From Polytrichum commune (Eukaryota > Streptophyta > Polytrichopsida > Polytrichales > Polytrichaceae): 64,000 nucleotides of DNA. Shown here in pieces: positions 34,740 through 46,559 of the stretch. The DNA lies in NCBI GenBank assembly GCA_950295325.1, contig OX485804.1, forward strand, positions 26,534,001 through 26,598,000. Direction: 5' to 3'. Below the pieces are notes generated by a model, which did no database searches, was not told the origin of the DNA, and saw only the letters and a program-made list of their open reading frames with translations. A program made the translations under genes and the position numbers. The stretch's first letter is position 1. The number at the start of each line of letters is the position of its first letter.

Positions 34740-35960
34740 CCTAGCAAGTGCCACGAGCGCTAACATGCACATCCCACGCACATGCATGGTTAGCTCCCAA
34801 AACCGCGGACCTTCAAGCTCATGGCTAGGTCACCAAACCCTCCTACACATGCATTCGGGATTCTCCCCTTAGTAGGTAGCCAATGGCTAAGGTGGACTTC
34901 CATTCATGGAAGTCCACTCTTGAGTTGATCATCGTGTTGCCAAAACAACACTACAACTACCCGGAGCACATTGCCAAGTATGCTCCGGGGGGGTCGGTCG
35001 GCTAAGCCGCCTCACCCATATAAGCCTCTAGGACTTTGGGCGGGGCCCCTACCCCACCTTCAAGTATCCTTTTGTCTCTCTCTACAAGGGTTGGGGCCAA
35101 GTGGACATTTTCCCTTAGCCGTTGGGGCTAGAACCTCCCAGCAGCTTCAGACCACCATAACTTCTACATATGATGTCTGATGCTCTCAAGCGACCACTCT
35201 ATCGTCATCTACTCTTTGCGTAGATGCCGATGGACCCCTCACTTGCCCCATTTGGGCAAGTATTGAGGAAGTTATGGCTCCTCAAACCTTGGCAGTCCCG
35301 GGCACCACTCCCAGGTCACTGCTGTCCCAGGGTGCTGTCCCAGGACAGCGCCCCACTCAAATGGCCATATCTCCTAGCTACACTAAATAGGTAGATTAGT
35401 GTTGGAAACACTAATAGTCGACGAAAACGCTAAATGTCAATTGTCTTCATAGTGTTAGAACACTAGATGTCAACTCTAACACTATTTGTACCAATTAGTA
35501 ACTTGGAATATTTACAAAAGCGCATTTAGTGTTAGATGACATTTTTTGTAGATCTTCAAATGAAGAATTGGAGGTAGAATATGTGAGCCTCATAGAAAAT
35601 GTAATATGCTAGGAATTTGATATTACAAAATTTAAACTTCATGGAACTCAACTTTGACAATGCAAAATAAAGACAAAGGAAATTGTAACACTAATTGTAC
35701 TTTCAAGTGACATTTAGTGTTTTGGGTAACTATTGGCTCTAACACTAATCTTCATCTAACACTAATCTACCTATTTAGTGTAGCACCTCCGATTGAGGTG
35801 TTCCTTAGCATTCTAGAATTCCACCGCCATAAGCTACTCATAACTTATGGCCTTACCCTCATGACTCTTAGTCCCCATGGGTGAGAGGCGTTCTCAACGC
35901 CCGGGGCCCTCACCCACACTAAGAGTACTTGGGCCCTCTCACCAATGGCGCCACAAGTCC
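34740..35960. other. Non-coding stretch between gag and protease, likely nested insertion
   Basis: The gypsy reading frame cannot be followed here. The stretch contains the MITE at 35379-35782 plus GC-rich text with short palindromes (for example 'ggacttcc-attcat-ggaagtcc' near 34,890-34,915). It may be a solo LTR or other insertion into the element; no ends were proven. Confidence 0.4.
35379..35782. mobile_element. MITE with perfect 25 bp inverted repeats (TACACTA family)
   Basis: The left end starts TACACTAAATAGGTAGATTA and its perfect inverse closes the element at 35782. The match extends outward by GC to 27 bp. The interior is rich in TAACACTA/TAGTGTTA motifs. If TA is the target duplication the core is CACTA...TAGTG (35381-35780). 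It has no coding capacity. It lies in the stretch between the gag and protease remnants of the gypsy element. Confidence 0.8.
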
Positions 35961-37642
35961 CGGGTGTCACTCCGGGGTCCCCCTTGTGCCCATGGTGTTG
36001 CGGGCACTCGTCATGGAGAGGTGCGCGACATGTAAGTTGTTTACAGATTCCACTGTGGTCGAAGGCGTGGCTTGTGATATGGATTGACCACGTGTCACCG
36101 TTGCGGAACTCACCACCTCCCCCGAGACTCTGAACATATAATAATCCGGAGTGGAAGAACTAGCCTTAGCTCCGGAAGAAGACGGTGAGTCCAACATTTG
36201 ACCGGATGACACCAAATTTTTGAACATCTCCTCCAAAGCTCCAATGTTCGCCTCCAAATCCTTTTCTGAATCGGAAGAATGACGTTTCTCTAAATGAAGA
36301 GCGAAACAGTTCTCTACAGCGTGATTGTTCCGCCCACAATGGGAACACTTTAACTTCTTGGGTAAATGTTTACCCGCCCCCTTCGTTGAATCCTTAGGGA
36401 GAACAATTGGTTTCCACTTCGGATTACTTATGGTCTGGACTTACCTTTGCCTCGAAGGACAATCCTTCTTAGCGTGGCCCGTCTGCTTACAAAACCAACA
36501 ATACAAGGTTTTGTCTACCTCTGCCTCCGCCAATCCCGCAGCCGCAACCGGAACCTTCCAGGATTTGCTAGAATCCACTAGCATGGACACCAAGTCAGTG
36601 ACATCGTACTGACAAAAGGCACGATCACACTGCTCAACAATGGAGAAAACCTCTACAAGTGTCGTCTGGCCACCATAATCCATGATGATTCTGGAGAGTG
36701 CTAAGTCAATGAGGCGTTTGTCAATCTTTGACAAAAGACCTTCACCAACTGACTCTCTGTGAAAACACCTCTAGATTCTCTGGCAAACATCGCCAACCTC
36801 GTGTACATGGTACGAGGTGTATCATCTTTCTCCCATCGAAAGTCTTGGATCCGCTGCATTTGATCTCGGCGGAAACCTCCATATTCCTCCTCCAAATGGA
36901 GTTGGAATTCCTGCAGAGGATCAAAATCAGGCGGAATCCCTAAAGAGGCTAATGCCGCATGAGTAGCCTGGGCATAGCGCGATAATAGAAAGTTTAGACT
37001 CGACGTACTCGCGGATGCGGAAACGATAACTTTCTCCTTAGGTTCACCATGGAATGTCCCCTCCACATCCACAACAAAGACGCCCTTCGCTTGTTCCGTC
37101 TTCACCACAGGAGCCGCCAATGAACTAGAAGTTGCGTCTTCCTTCAATGCGGAAACCAACTTCACCCGAGTCTTCCAATACCGCTCCACTTGGCGCAACT
37201 CCATCTAGTGAGCATCCCTTCATTAGTCATATGTTTGAAGTGCTTCGTTCTCCAAATGCTGAGGTAAAAATTCAAACGCATACCAATCATTAAAATTGGT
37301 ATTACGTTGATGTTTCACCCTCATCCACGTTTTAAACCGAATTTTCCAGTTTTGCAGAGAAATGATCCATGCTCGACCGAAAAACCGGTTTCGGACTCCA
37401 CATCGCGTCTCTTCCTTCATATCGTCAAAGGTCCCTATCCAAAGGTCGTGAGACCGAATGGCAGTCCCCCACGCCGAAATAGGCTGAAAAGCCTCGTCGG
37501 GTGCTACCACTGGTTCGACGTCTGAGAGGATTGATGGTCGACCTTCCAATGCTCCTGGAGATGGCGAACGATAATGTTGGCTCCGAGTTGTAATCATAAA
37601 CCCACAATGAATATGGTGACTGGAGCAAGAATGATTCTTCAT
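35960..37642 (-). pseudogene. Gag region of the methyltransferase element
   Basis: Frames 37642-37223, 37204-36701, 36734-36441 and 36350-35967 together give a Gag-like protein. Two retroviral-type zinc knuckles are visible: CWFCKQTGHAKKDC (36500-36459) and CSHCGRNNHAVENC (36347-36306), both CX2CX4HX4C, separated by about 37 codons including one in-frame stop. A stop near 37,223 and a frame change near 36,720 also break it. Two knuckles in tandem suggest RNA binding by nucleocapsid. Confidence 0.75.
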
Positions 37643-37865
37643 GCTTGATGGATGAAAACAACCTTGGCAAATACTTTCGACAATATATATTTTGATTATT
37701 CAAGAATGTTACCTCCAACCACTAAGATTGTGAATGTGTCCCCTTCTAAATGGATGTCAATTTATTTTTTTAATTTATTTTTGAACAACTGATTGTCACC
37801 AAATATCAAATTTTGTTAATAAACAAAATTTTGAAATTTTGAAAAAAAATTATTTTTTAATAAAA

Positions 37866-38035
37866 AAGACCCCCCACCCTGCCGGCTGCTGGCAGCGGGG
37901 CCCGGGGAGGGTGGAGCCGGGGGCGGGGAGCCCCCCTAGGCTAGGGGGTGGGGGGCAAGAGGGGGGGCCGGCTTGCTGCCGGCAGCTTGGAAGGCCAGGA
38001 GCTTCAAGAAGAGCTCCTCCGTTTTTTTTAAAAAA
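37866..38035. repeat. GC-rich island with internal palindromes
   Basis: About 165 bases of very high GC lie between AT-rich flanks with A/T runs ('aaaaaaaattattttttaataaaaaag' type at left and 'ttttttttaaaaaaatt' type at right). Palindromic pieces include GCTGCCGGCAGC near 37,975-37,987, partly inverted relative to TGCCGGCTGCTGGCAGC near 37,880. The composition is unlike all neighbours. Confidence 0.55.
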
Positions 38036-39440
38036 ATTGAATGAAGTGCTCCCTAAATTGGAATCAAGAATGATTCTTCATGGCTCAATGACGTGATTCA
38101 AGATTGCAAGCGGTCAATTGATACGAAATTCCGTGGACAATTTAATAATTCATCATCAAAATTCACCTTGATGTGGCGTTTACAAATGAGCATCCCTCAT
38201 CTTGTAATTCCGCAAATTTGCAGTGTCCTCCGTTCCGGTACTCCGCAACTTCGTTACTCCTTGTCCTCATGCCCTCCCTTGCGTGTTCTATCTTAAGAAT
38301 GAAGAAGAAAACATAAAAATGAAGCATTCTTGCCAAGTGAGAAAGAAGAGAGTCAAACCCTTGCAAGAGCTCTAATTCTCTCTTCAAATGCACACAATGA
38401 GTTAAACTATCTTTTACTCCACCACGGGAGAATCCAAGAATGTAAGAAAAGGAAGAAGAACTCAAGATTTATTGCAAAAACATGCAATCTTCACCTCATA
38501 CAAGCTCTCTCCACACACTCACTCATAAGACTTGACTTGGCAAGAATGCCAAGCCAAGGAGGAGGCTCCTCACTTAGGAGCCTTCCTCTCCACATCTAAG
38601 ATTCATTCATCCAAATCTAAATGGATAAAGTCCAACGGATAAGGTGTGGCCGCCGACGCCGCATACCGTGACAAGGTGAACTATGAGTGCAAAAGATAGA
38701 ACAATGAAACAAAACATTGGTGCTTAGGAATGTACCCGTCCCAAGGTTGACCAATACCAATAGTCTGTAGAAGTTTAGTGGGCCATGTGGAAGAAGAAAT
38801 ATACTTAAGAAATTTGTGCCTAAAATTTCTCAAGGTGTAGAATTTTCATTTCTAATCAACCAACCCCATTTCACTCATAAGAATATACCACAAACCTCGA
38901 GTCGTGTGGGCTTAGGGTTTTACAAACCTTTTGAAACTCCTATGGAGGTTGTCAATTGGGCCTCTTACTTTCCTTTGTGCAATAGAATGCTCTCTTTCAT
39001 ATGTACTGTGAGCCCAAAATGGTGCCCACATGTGGTGATTAACTCTTCGAAACCAATTTTAGTTTGACTTTGATGTGTTATGATTATTCACAAAACATAA
39101 AAAGAGTGAAGTGTGGTTTGGATTTAAGTTTAGGCTTTAGAATGTGTTGTGTGATTATTTCAAGGTTGAATTCAATAAGAGTATGCCTTGATCATGTGAG
39201 TAGGGGGTAAGGTGAAGCAAGGTGAGCTCCACGGGTTAAATGCCCACTTTTGGATCCACCTTGGTAGTTTAGGAAGAAGGAAGCTTGGTGGATGGGGATT
39301 AGTCCCTACTTTGGAGGAGAAGGTTAGAGGATTGTGATTGGGGGTGCTAATCCTCTCACCCTATCCTCACCTCTCTCTCCCTCTCTCCCTCTTCCCCTCT
39401 TTGCTACTTAAGGTGTTTTCTCTCTCATTTTTCTCTCTCT
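38036..39440. other. Intergenic DNA, nothing recognised
   Basis: Only short frames without domains. From about 39,355 to 39,450 the plus strand is pyrimidine-rich (CT repeats) with a 'gctacttaagg' box, which could be a promoter or LTR leader, but no gene or LTR pair could be linked. Confidence 0.4.
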
Positions 39441-39444
39441 CCAT

Positions 39445-39600
39445 CTAGTCCCCTCCAGGAGGTGAGCTCTTAGAGCTTGAGCCACGTGTGTGGGTTGATT
39501 AGTTTTTAGTGAAGTGAAGGAGTTAAGCTCTCTCTCTAGTCCTCTCAAGGAGGTGAGCTCTTAGAGCTTGGAACCACGTGTGTAGATTAGTTAATGTTGT
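39445..39600 (+). repeat. Direct duplication of ~90 bp
   Basis: 'ctctctccatctagtcccct' continues into 'ccaggaggtgagctcttaga' and 'gcttgagccacgtgtgtggg' (39,441-39,506). The block recurs at 39,531-39,594 as 'ctctctctagtcctctcaag', then 'gaggtgagctcttagagctt' and 'ggaaccacgtgtgtagatta'. Each copy carries a CACGTGTG core. Function unknown. Confidence 0.75.
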
Positions 39601-39772
39601 TAGTTTATTAGTTAGTTTATTAGTCAAAGAATAAAAGAGTTATTCATTGTCCGATTAAGCATCTTGAGAGGATTACATTTAGTGTGTAGTTGAAAGGCTC
39701 GCATGTGGGCCTTTGACTAATTAGGTGATTAGGTGGATTGTGGTAAATTTTAGTTCGGCTTGATTAAGCTTC

Positions 39773-40483
39773 TGGATCACCGAAGTCTGGGCTAAGCCCT
39801 TGCAGCACCAAGGTCTGGGCTAAGGCCCTGGATCACCGAAGTCTGGGCTAAGCCCTTGCAGCACCAAGGTCTGGGCTAAGGCCCTGGATCACCGAAGTCT
39901 GGGCTAAGCCCTTGCAGCACCAAGGTCTGGGCTAAGGCCCTGGATCACCGAAGTCTGGGCTAAGCCCTTGCAGCACCGAGACTGGGCTAGGCCCCTAGAT
40001 CACCGAAGTCTGGGCTAAGCCCTTGCAGCACCAAGGTCTGGGCTAAGGCCCTGGATCACCGAAGTCTGGGCTAAGCCCTTGCAGCACCGAGACTGGGCTA
40101 GGCCCCTGGATCACCGAAGTCTGGGCTAAGCCCTTGCAGCACCGAAGTCTGGGCTAAGGCCCTGGATCACCGAAGTCTGGGCTAAGCCCTTGCAGCACCG
40201 AGACTAGGCTAGGCCCCTGGATCACCGAAGTCTGGGCTAAGCCCTTGCAGCACCAAGGTCTAGGCTAAGGCCCTGGATCACCGAAGTCTGGGCTAAGCCC
40301 TTGCAGCACCGAGACTGGGCTAGGCCCCTGGATCACCGAAGTCTGGGCTAAGCCCTTGCAACACCAAGGTCTGGGCTAAGCCCTTGCAGCACCGAAGTCT
40401 GGGCTAAGCCCTTGCAGCACCAAAGTCTGGGCTAGGCCCTTGCAGCACCGAAGTCTGGTCTAAGGCCCTGGAGCGCCAAGGCT
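39773..40483 (+). repeat. Minisatellite, ~25 units of 28 bp in alternating types
   Basis: The basic unit is about 28 bp with the core 'gtctgggctaag'. Two types alternate: tcaccgaagtctgggctaag + cccttgca, and gcaccaaggtctgggctaag + gccctgga, forming a 56 bp dimer. A third, 26 bp variant contains 'gagactgggctagg'. The first type holds the dyad GGGCTAAGCCC. The unit length is not a multiple of three and stops appear in every frame, so it is not coding. Confidence 0.93.
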
Positions 40484-41985
40484 GTAAGCTATTTAAATTA
40501 AAAGGTTACCTGGTTGGGTAAACCATTTACATTTAATTAAGCTAAGAGGCCACTTGGAGTTGGAACTAATCAATTAGGCGCAAACATATTCTAGCATCTA
40601 TCACATTAGATTCTTTAAAACCTTAATTAGCCATGGGAAAGTAGTTAGGACTTTTAGTATAGTTAGAATTAAGGGTGGCCGCAAGGCAATTGTGTGGGGG
40701 CATATCTAACCATTAAGGGAGTGTTTTTCAACACTTACATCCTTTTTGGTAGAAAATCGATCACTTATAAAAAAATGGAGAAAGCGGAAGACTCTAGCAA
40801 TGGTCAAGTAACGAATAGAATAATCAAAGGCCAAAGGGGGATATCCTTGAGAGCTTGTGTTGCCAAGGCCACCAGTTGGACTCTTGAGAAGGCCAATTCG
40901 GTCACAAGTCAAGAGGTCACTACTAATAAACAAAGTGATTCAAAATGACATGTATGCCTCGGGATGCAAAGAGATCATTCTTTTGATACGAACAATACAT
41001 GTGATTCTCAACACCATCACCCGGACTAGGACGCCTAAGGGGGGTGGTTTTGGCCTCACACGTACACATCTATTTTCCATGTGATTGATTGACATGTGCG
41101 CACTGGTTGATACACTGGTGGCAATCTAGATCTCTGCCTCAAGGAGTTATGTAATGAAACACTTTGAAGCACTTCACAAATAGTGGCATCCACTAAAGAT
41201 GTCCTACCCAATGCGGGGAGGACAAGCTTCTTAAATGAAAAAAATAGAATTCTCTTTCAAAACAATTCCCGCATGTTTGGGACCAATTATTTGTGCGCAT
41301 GTAGTGACACTGCTTCAATAAACCTATCTTCTTGGTGTCAAACATAGTGTCTCATGGTGACCTCCCAATGTAGATCTCTACGATCAAATCGTCCACATGG
41401 GAGTATTTGGACCTTACTCTCTTGGGCCTAGAAGTTAATGGAATCCAAATTGCTAATACATGGGGTGTTTGGGATCTTTGTTTTCCTAGGATGTGATGTC
41501 ATGTGTGCTTGTGATTATGTGAAAGAATGTGGAACTGTTGGTCACAATCGGAACGGACTAGAAATCATTGCAACTGTGACTCAACGTTACCTATTTGGCG
41601 TTGTTCCAGACAAAAAACTCATGTGTTGCCGCCATGAGTTCAAACAACATCATAATCATGCATTTGTGTTGGGTAGCAATGTTTTGCAGTGTAGTATGAG
41701 AGCAATGAATTGCATGGTTTCTCATATGTTGGAAGGTCTAGCTATTAAGTCATCCATCTTGGGAGCACAACATTTCAAAGACAAATACTTCCAATGAAGG
41801 GACTTGAGAACAATAACATTCTTTGTGCTAGAGGGTGATGATGCATATTATACTAGATAGCACAAGATGTTCTAAACGTGCTATGCTGAGTGGTATAGTA
41901 CATGGAGCAAAACCCTAACTGAACATTGTTGTCACATCACACTTGAACACAATCTCTGTTCCACACGATTGGCATGAAGCAATGA
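40484..41985. other. Unassigned region with two plus-strand frames
   Basis: Frames 40694-40948 (84 codons) and 41438-41797 (119 codons) are open. The second is cysteine/histidine-containing (CRHEFKQHHNHAFVLG) and reads like real protein, but I do not recognise it and no splice partners were found. It may be transposon-derived. Confidence 0.3.
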
Positions 41986-41989
41986 TGGA

Positions 41990-44165
41990 GGCATGCTACA
42001 ATTGCATGTGGGAGAGATCCTCCCTAACAAGAAACCAAAAAAATACAACTTAAACAACAATCACCAAACACTACACCCTTCAACCTTACAAACCTTAATA
42101 GAAACCTACCACATTACACACTCGTATTACTCCTCACCCCTCACATGCCCAACAATACTCACACACTGCAACTCCCCACATAATCGAGACATGATTTTTG
42201 GATCAACAAGTATCGCACACTTGTCAAAATGGGAAGGCAACAACTTAACCCACAACAAGTTTGCCATGTCATCAATCCACTGGGCCCGGATGGCAACCCA
42301 AGAAAATCATAACGCCACAACCATTGTCATACTCAACTATAAAGAGACCCCCCCCCCTCCCCATCAACCCCACACACACACACACACACACACTATCCTA
42401 ACCATCCTACCTACCACCATACAATCCAACCCCACATTGGAATGGCCATAATACCTACACCATCTAGAAAACTAATATACCACCATAGTGTGTATCCATA
42501 ATCAAAGATTCCCACCGGGACAACAACATACACTCAACAAACTCACACCAAACATATTTGGATTATACGACGTCTATGTCAAAACCAACTTAATACAAGG
42601 TACCCCCCTTAAAAACAAAGTTAAATACTCCCATGCATGGCAAACTGCCCCAAAACACACCCACACATAAACCAATTATTCAACACAATCTCTACCCGCC
42701 AAACTATGTAATACCCACTCCCTTAAGTTTAATCCACAACAATGCATATATGTTGATGGCTCATTTATACCCCTTGACGATAAAGGTGTAGGCAACATAG
42801 CCGGCTCAGGTGTCTACAACCTAGCCAATAACATTTGAATTGTTGAGAGACTCCCAAGATTACAAAACATACTTAGGGCCGAATTAAACGCCTTACTAAT
42901 AGCAGTAAACACTACATGACACCACACACAAAACACCTACATCTTAACGAATAGCCTTAATAGTATATACCTAATAAATAACCACATACAATACCCATCA
43001 TCCCAACACAACCACCCCGATAAGCTACTCATAGCTACCATAGTCAAACAAATAATCATGTTCACACACAAAATCACAATACAAATAGTTAGAGCACACA
43101 CTCGCATAATAGGCAACGAAATCGTTGACTAACTAGCAAACGGTAGAACCCTCCTAAACAAACCCACCAACACACCCCGGATACATACAACTCACACCAC
43201 ACCATACTGGTTGAATGGGATCCCAACTGGCACACACATAAGCGCTATACACAACCTACAAGCATACATCAACAAAGACCACATGAGTAAAGATTTAAGA
43301 TTGGCTCAATCCAAATTCACATATATAGATAAATGGACATCCAACAACCAAATCAACGACAAACTCTCCAACCAATTTTGGAAAAACCCCATGATCACAT
43401 ATGCTCAAATCACACAAAAACTGAAATTCCGATACAACCAATACACGGGCAACTAGTACAAAAACAAAATTGGCCCACTCTACACCCAAACCCGAACTGC
43501 ACACTATGCTCCAATAATGCCATAGACACTTGGCCACACTTACTCTCTAAATGCTCAAATCCCCACATAAAAAGACTCCGTATAGCCCGCCATAATAACA
43601 TAGTACACCAAATAGCACACACGCTATAATCAAACAAACACACGAGATCCTACACACGCATCAACGCATGAAACCAAAACTCTAGACCTCAAAACATCAC
43701 AGTCCCACAATGGCTACTCCAATGCACATGCCCCATCCCCCCGTGTACACGCTTAGCCAAACTTAGGCCAAATATCTCATGTGTACTAGGTGCCCCATTG
43801 ATAGCGACCCCCCCCCCCCCCACACACACCAAATGCCATACAATTCATAGAATTCACCTACTACCATGACAAATTTCCCAACACCGCCCACAACAAAAAG
43901 GGCACTAAACACAATGCATTCACACAATCACTTAGAACAACGGGATGGCAAGTGAACCCCTCATCACTATCACAACCAGCGTTAGAGGAGCCATCCATGT
44001 ACAATCAACTCAAGAATTAAAATGACTCAAAATACCCAAAAAGGAAGTCATAACACTCATGAAACAAAGACATCAAATTGCCATTAATTACCTCACATAC
44101 CTGATATTATATTTTAAAAAAACTAGAAAACAAATAACCACCCCGTAGACCCCCCCCCCTTTGAC
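41990..44165 (+). mobile_element. AC-rich LINE fragment (ORF2 C-terminal part with RNase H), decayed
   Basis: The sense strand is very rich in A and C. Frames 41993-42451, about 42,730-43,456 and 43333-43629 give the C-terminal portion of a non-LTR retrotransposon protein. An RNase H-like domain shows YVDGSF (first Asp), RAELNAL (Glu), then TNSLNSIYL, where the expected catalytic Asp is Asn, and GNEIVD. A zinc-binding CTLC...DTWPHLLSKC motif lies at about 43,498-43,554. Stops interrupt it at many points. A related copy lies at 61,298-64,000 on the other strand. Reverse transcriptase is not seen, so it is 5'-truncated. Confidence 0.65.
42371..42393. repeat. (CA)n microsatellite within LINE coding DNA
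   Basis: About 11.5 CA units, read as His-Thr repeats in the LINE frame. It follows a run of 10 C (42348-42357). Confidence 0.95.
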
Positions 44166-44329
44166 GAAAGGCCCCGTATGTTTTAAACTAAGGGTGCCCA
44201 CCCTCCGAGAGGATGGAAGTACCCTTGCTGTGAAGCTTGGTTAAACATGACCACGGCATAGAAGATCAAGCTCCCATTCACGTCGGTGTATAAATTGACC
44301 CCCAATATTACTTTAATTTATTCTATTTA

Positions 44330-44665
44330 CTGGGAGGGATTGATGTGTACATATAACATTGCATACAAATAATTACTAACCTACGAACCTCCAGTGAGTC
44401 ATGCCCTAACCCACTCCTTAACCTTAAGCCCAACTGCCAACCTTAAACCCTAATCCTCATTTGGGCTCAGCATTACATCTATAAATCAAATTTCATGGGC
44501 GGGATTGTGCTCTCAAATTCAACAAAGTCCCAGGTGTGCCACACATGATATCACATCCATGATGGGCACCATGACTGATGTCGATCATGATGCTTGAAAC
44601 ATGCATCCATTGTCCATGCGCAACAAAGCATTGGACTTTGTGAAACACTGTAACATTGGATTTTG
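44330..44665 (-). repeat. Long dispersed repeat, copy 2 (inverted partner of 25.2 kb)
   Basis: Reverse-complement match of 25225-25570 over its whole length with moderate divergence. It starts right after the LINE fragment's 3' region. Confidence 0.75.
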
Positions 44666-44969
44666 TAAAAACACTGTGGCGACTCACGAATTAACCTCAA
44701 GTCAAAGTATCAAGTTCCAATGCATGTCCTCATGACTGGACCCATCCCTAGTGCCTCGAAAACCCGTCCCTTTTTTAAAGACATGCATGGTAAACTATGC
44801 TTGGATACTTCCCTCACTCCGGGATTGTCATTTCATCGAATCACGTCACCCTTTTGCTATTGAGCACTTTGAAATGTCGAATCTCTACTCTTGGATTGAT
44901 CGATTCATCAAGGTGGGGACCTCAATCAATCGACCTAGAATGCACGAATCGATGTTTTGCAATCAAACA

Positions 44970-45335
44970 GATAGATAGATAGAAACTCCGGTCCCTTTTA
45001 AGGGGCCGGCGTGAATAAAGTGTCCGTTCGTAATGCCAATGACCCGATGCCCACCGGACAAGGCGACATTGGGACAATACTACTCTCCCCTTTCGAGGAT
45101 GGGCACTGTAGTGACACGCTATACTAGTTCCTAGCAAGCCACTAGTGCCTTGAAGATACCGGACATGGTATCCCCCCAAAGGGCTTTGAGGTACCCATAC
45201 AACAAGGTCCAAGGACCCCCCACCATAGTTGGGTGGACTAAGGTGGTGAGCACCACGCCGGCATGGGGAATAGAACCCACAACCTCCTCATTGGGGGCCA
45301 TGAGCCCTAACCACCAAGCCAAGGCCCGTGGTGCC
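44970..45335 (-). mobile_element. tRNA-derived SINE (366 bp) with 13 bp target duplication
   Basis: On the minus strand an A box TGGCTTGGTGG (45311-45321) and a B box GGTTCTATTCC (45267-45277) form a tRNA-like polymerase III promoter at the 5' end. The 3' end is a short (TCTA)n tail (GATA on the plus strand, 44970-44982). The element is bounded by a perfect direct repeat TTGCAATCAAACA (44957-44969 and 45336-45348), the mark of target-primed insertion. The body is unrelated to tRNA. No coding capacity. Confidence 0.85.
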
Positions 45336-45348
45336 TTGCAATCAAACA

Positions 45349-46559
45349 CTGCTACGTTGTAGTTGATTGTTCATTCATGAAAGTTGATATTTTGTGACCA
45401 AAGATCGCAACCGCAATAGTGATTGTTGTTCATAATTAATGAATCAAAAGAATTAAAACGATGAATCTGTACAAAATCTTGGACTTGTGATGGTAAATTC
45501 TGATACTTGCAACTTATGAGCCACATGTGAAAGGGAAATGTATTTATACAAGCATGCTTCTCACCTTTGCATGTTAGCAACTTAGCCTTGCCGTGTTATG
45601 TGGTTGATTCATTTCAAATGTGGCTTTCTACATCAATTCCGGAACTTTGAAACAATATCTTGCTTCAAATAATCCTTATTCGTTTCCTTCAATATGTGTA
45701 CTATTTTAGGCGTGTTTCATGAATGAAGGAGTTGCACACTTGTCTGCAGTAGTTTTCTCTCTCCTAAACAACAAACTAAATGTCATGGCCATGGTTCTTG
45801 GTGAAGGGCCTGTATCAAGACACAAAAAAAATAAAAAAATCATAAAGGTATTGTTTTGGTTGCTTTAAGCAGTGTGAAGTGAAAAGAGGCCATGCAAGTG
45901 GCTATGGTGTTCTTTTGACATGTTTGTGCAATTTGATCATGAAAAAAGAAATTCCAATTTTTTTGATAAGCATTTTAGATCAAATCAAGCAATCCTTATT
46001 TCTAGTTTGATAAGCTCACCTTTAAACTAATGTGTTAAAACCCGTTTAGGTCCTCTAGATGTAAAATCTGAAACATTATTCATTTATAGACACAAATATG
46101 TGCTTGAATTGGATGAAAGCCATATATTTTACATCCAAACTCCGTAATCATCTACTGCAATGAATGTGGCTACCTAAATGGTCCAGCAATCATCCTAACA
46201 TACCACCGTTGTTTTTGTTGTTTAATAACATTCATAAATCCACACTATACGATCCAAAAGAAGACCAATCATGGATGGTTTTCACCACAAAATTGTACAT
46301 CTCACAATAAAATATATGTGTGCTCTATTCCCATTCATCAAGTGGGGTTGGTCATAGCTGCAACTACCTTAGTTTGTACTTAGTAGTTTTCGCTTGCTGT
46401 CCATGCACACGATGCACCACCAACAATTAGAAAAGGAACATGGGTTGCAAAAATGTGGAACAAGAGGTTGAGTTTTTGCATCAATTATCCAAAAAACTAA
46501 ATCCTTAATGGCCTCCAAGAAAATCTCATAAATAGTTAAGAAAAATTTGGAGCATGTCC
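45349..46559. other. Intergenic DNA, nothing recognised
   Basis: Short frames only; no domain, RNA gene or repeat identified. Confidence 0.45.

Larger units (their letters stand above)
28801..37642 (-). mobile_element. Decayed Ty3/gypsy element with DNA methyltransferase and PHD finger
   Basis: Minus-strand remnants occur in order: Gag with two CCHC knuckles (about 37,642-35,960), aspartic protease (DSG at 34126-34134), cytosine-5 DNA methyltransferase (about 33,480-32,520), pre-RT spacer and reverse transcriptase (YIDD at 31515-31526), RNase H (to 30,571), integrase (30,300-29,782) and a C-terminal PHD finger (29263-29129). A polypurine-like AAGGGGGGGG lies at 28801-28810. Several stops and frameshifts break the frame, so this copy is dead. 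LTRs were not identified: no repeat pair flanking the internal region is visible by eye, so the outer limits are approximate. RT-RNaseH-integrase order identifies Ty3/gypsy. Confidence 0.85.

Noticed and set aside
39773-40483. CRISPR-like array
   Set aside because: Units are contiguous without unique spacers and the genome is a plant; it is a minisatellite.
45311-45321. Functional tRNA gene
   Set aside because: The A and B boxes belong to a SINE; no cloverleaf or acceptor stem closes.
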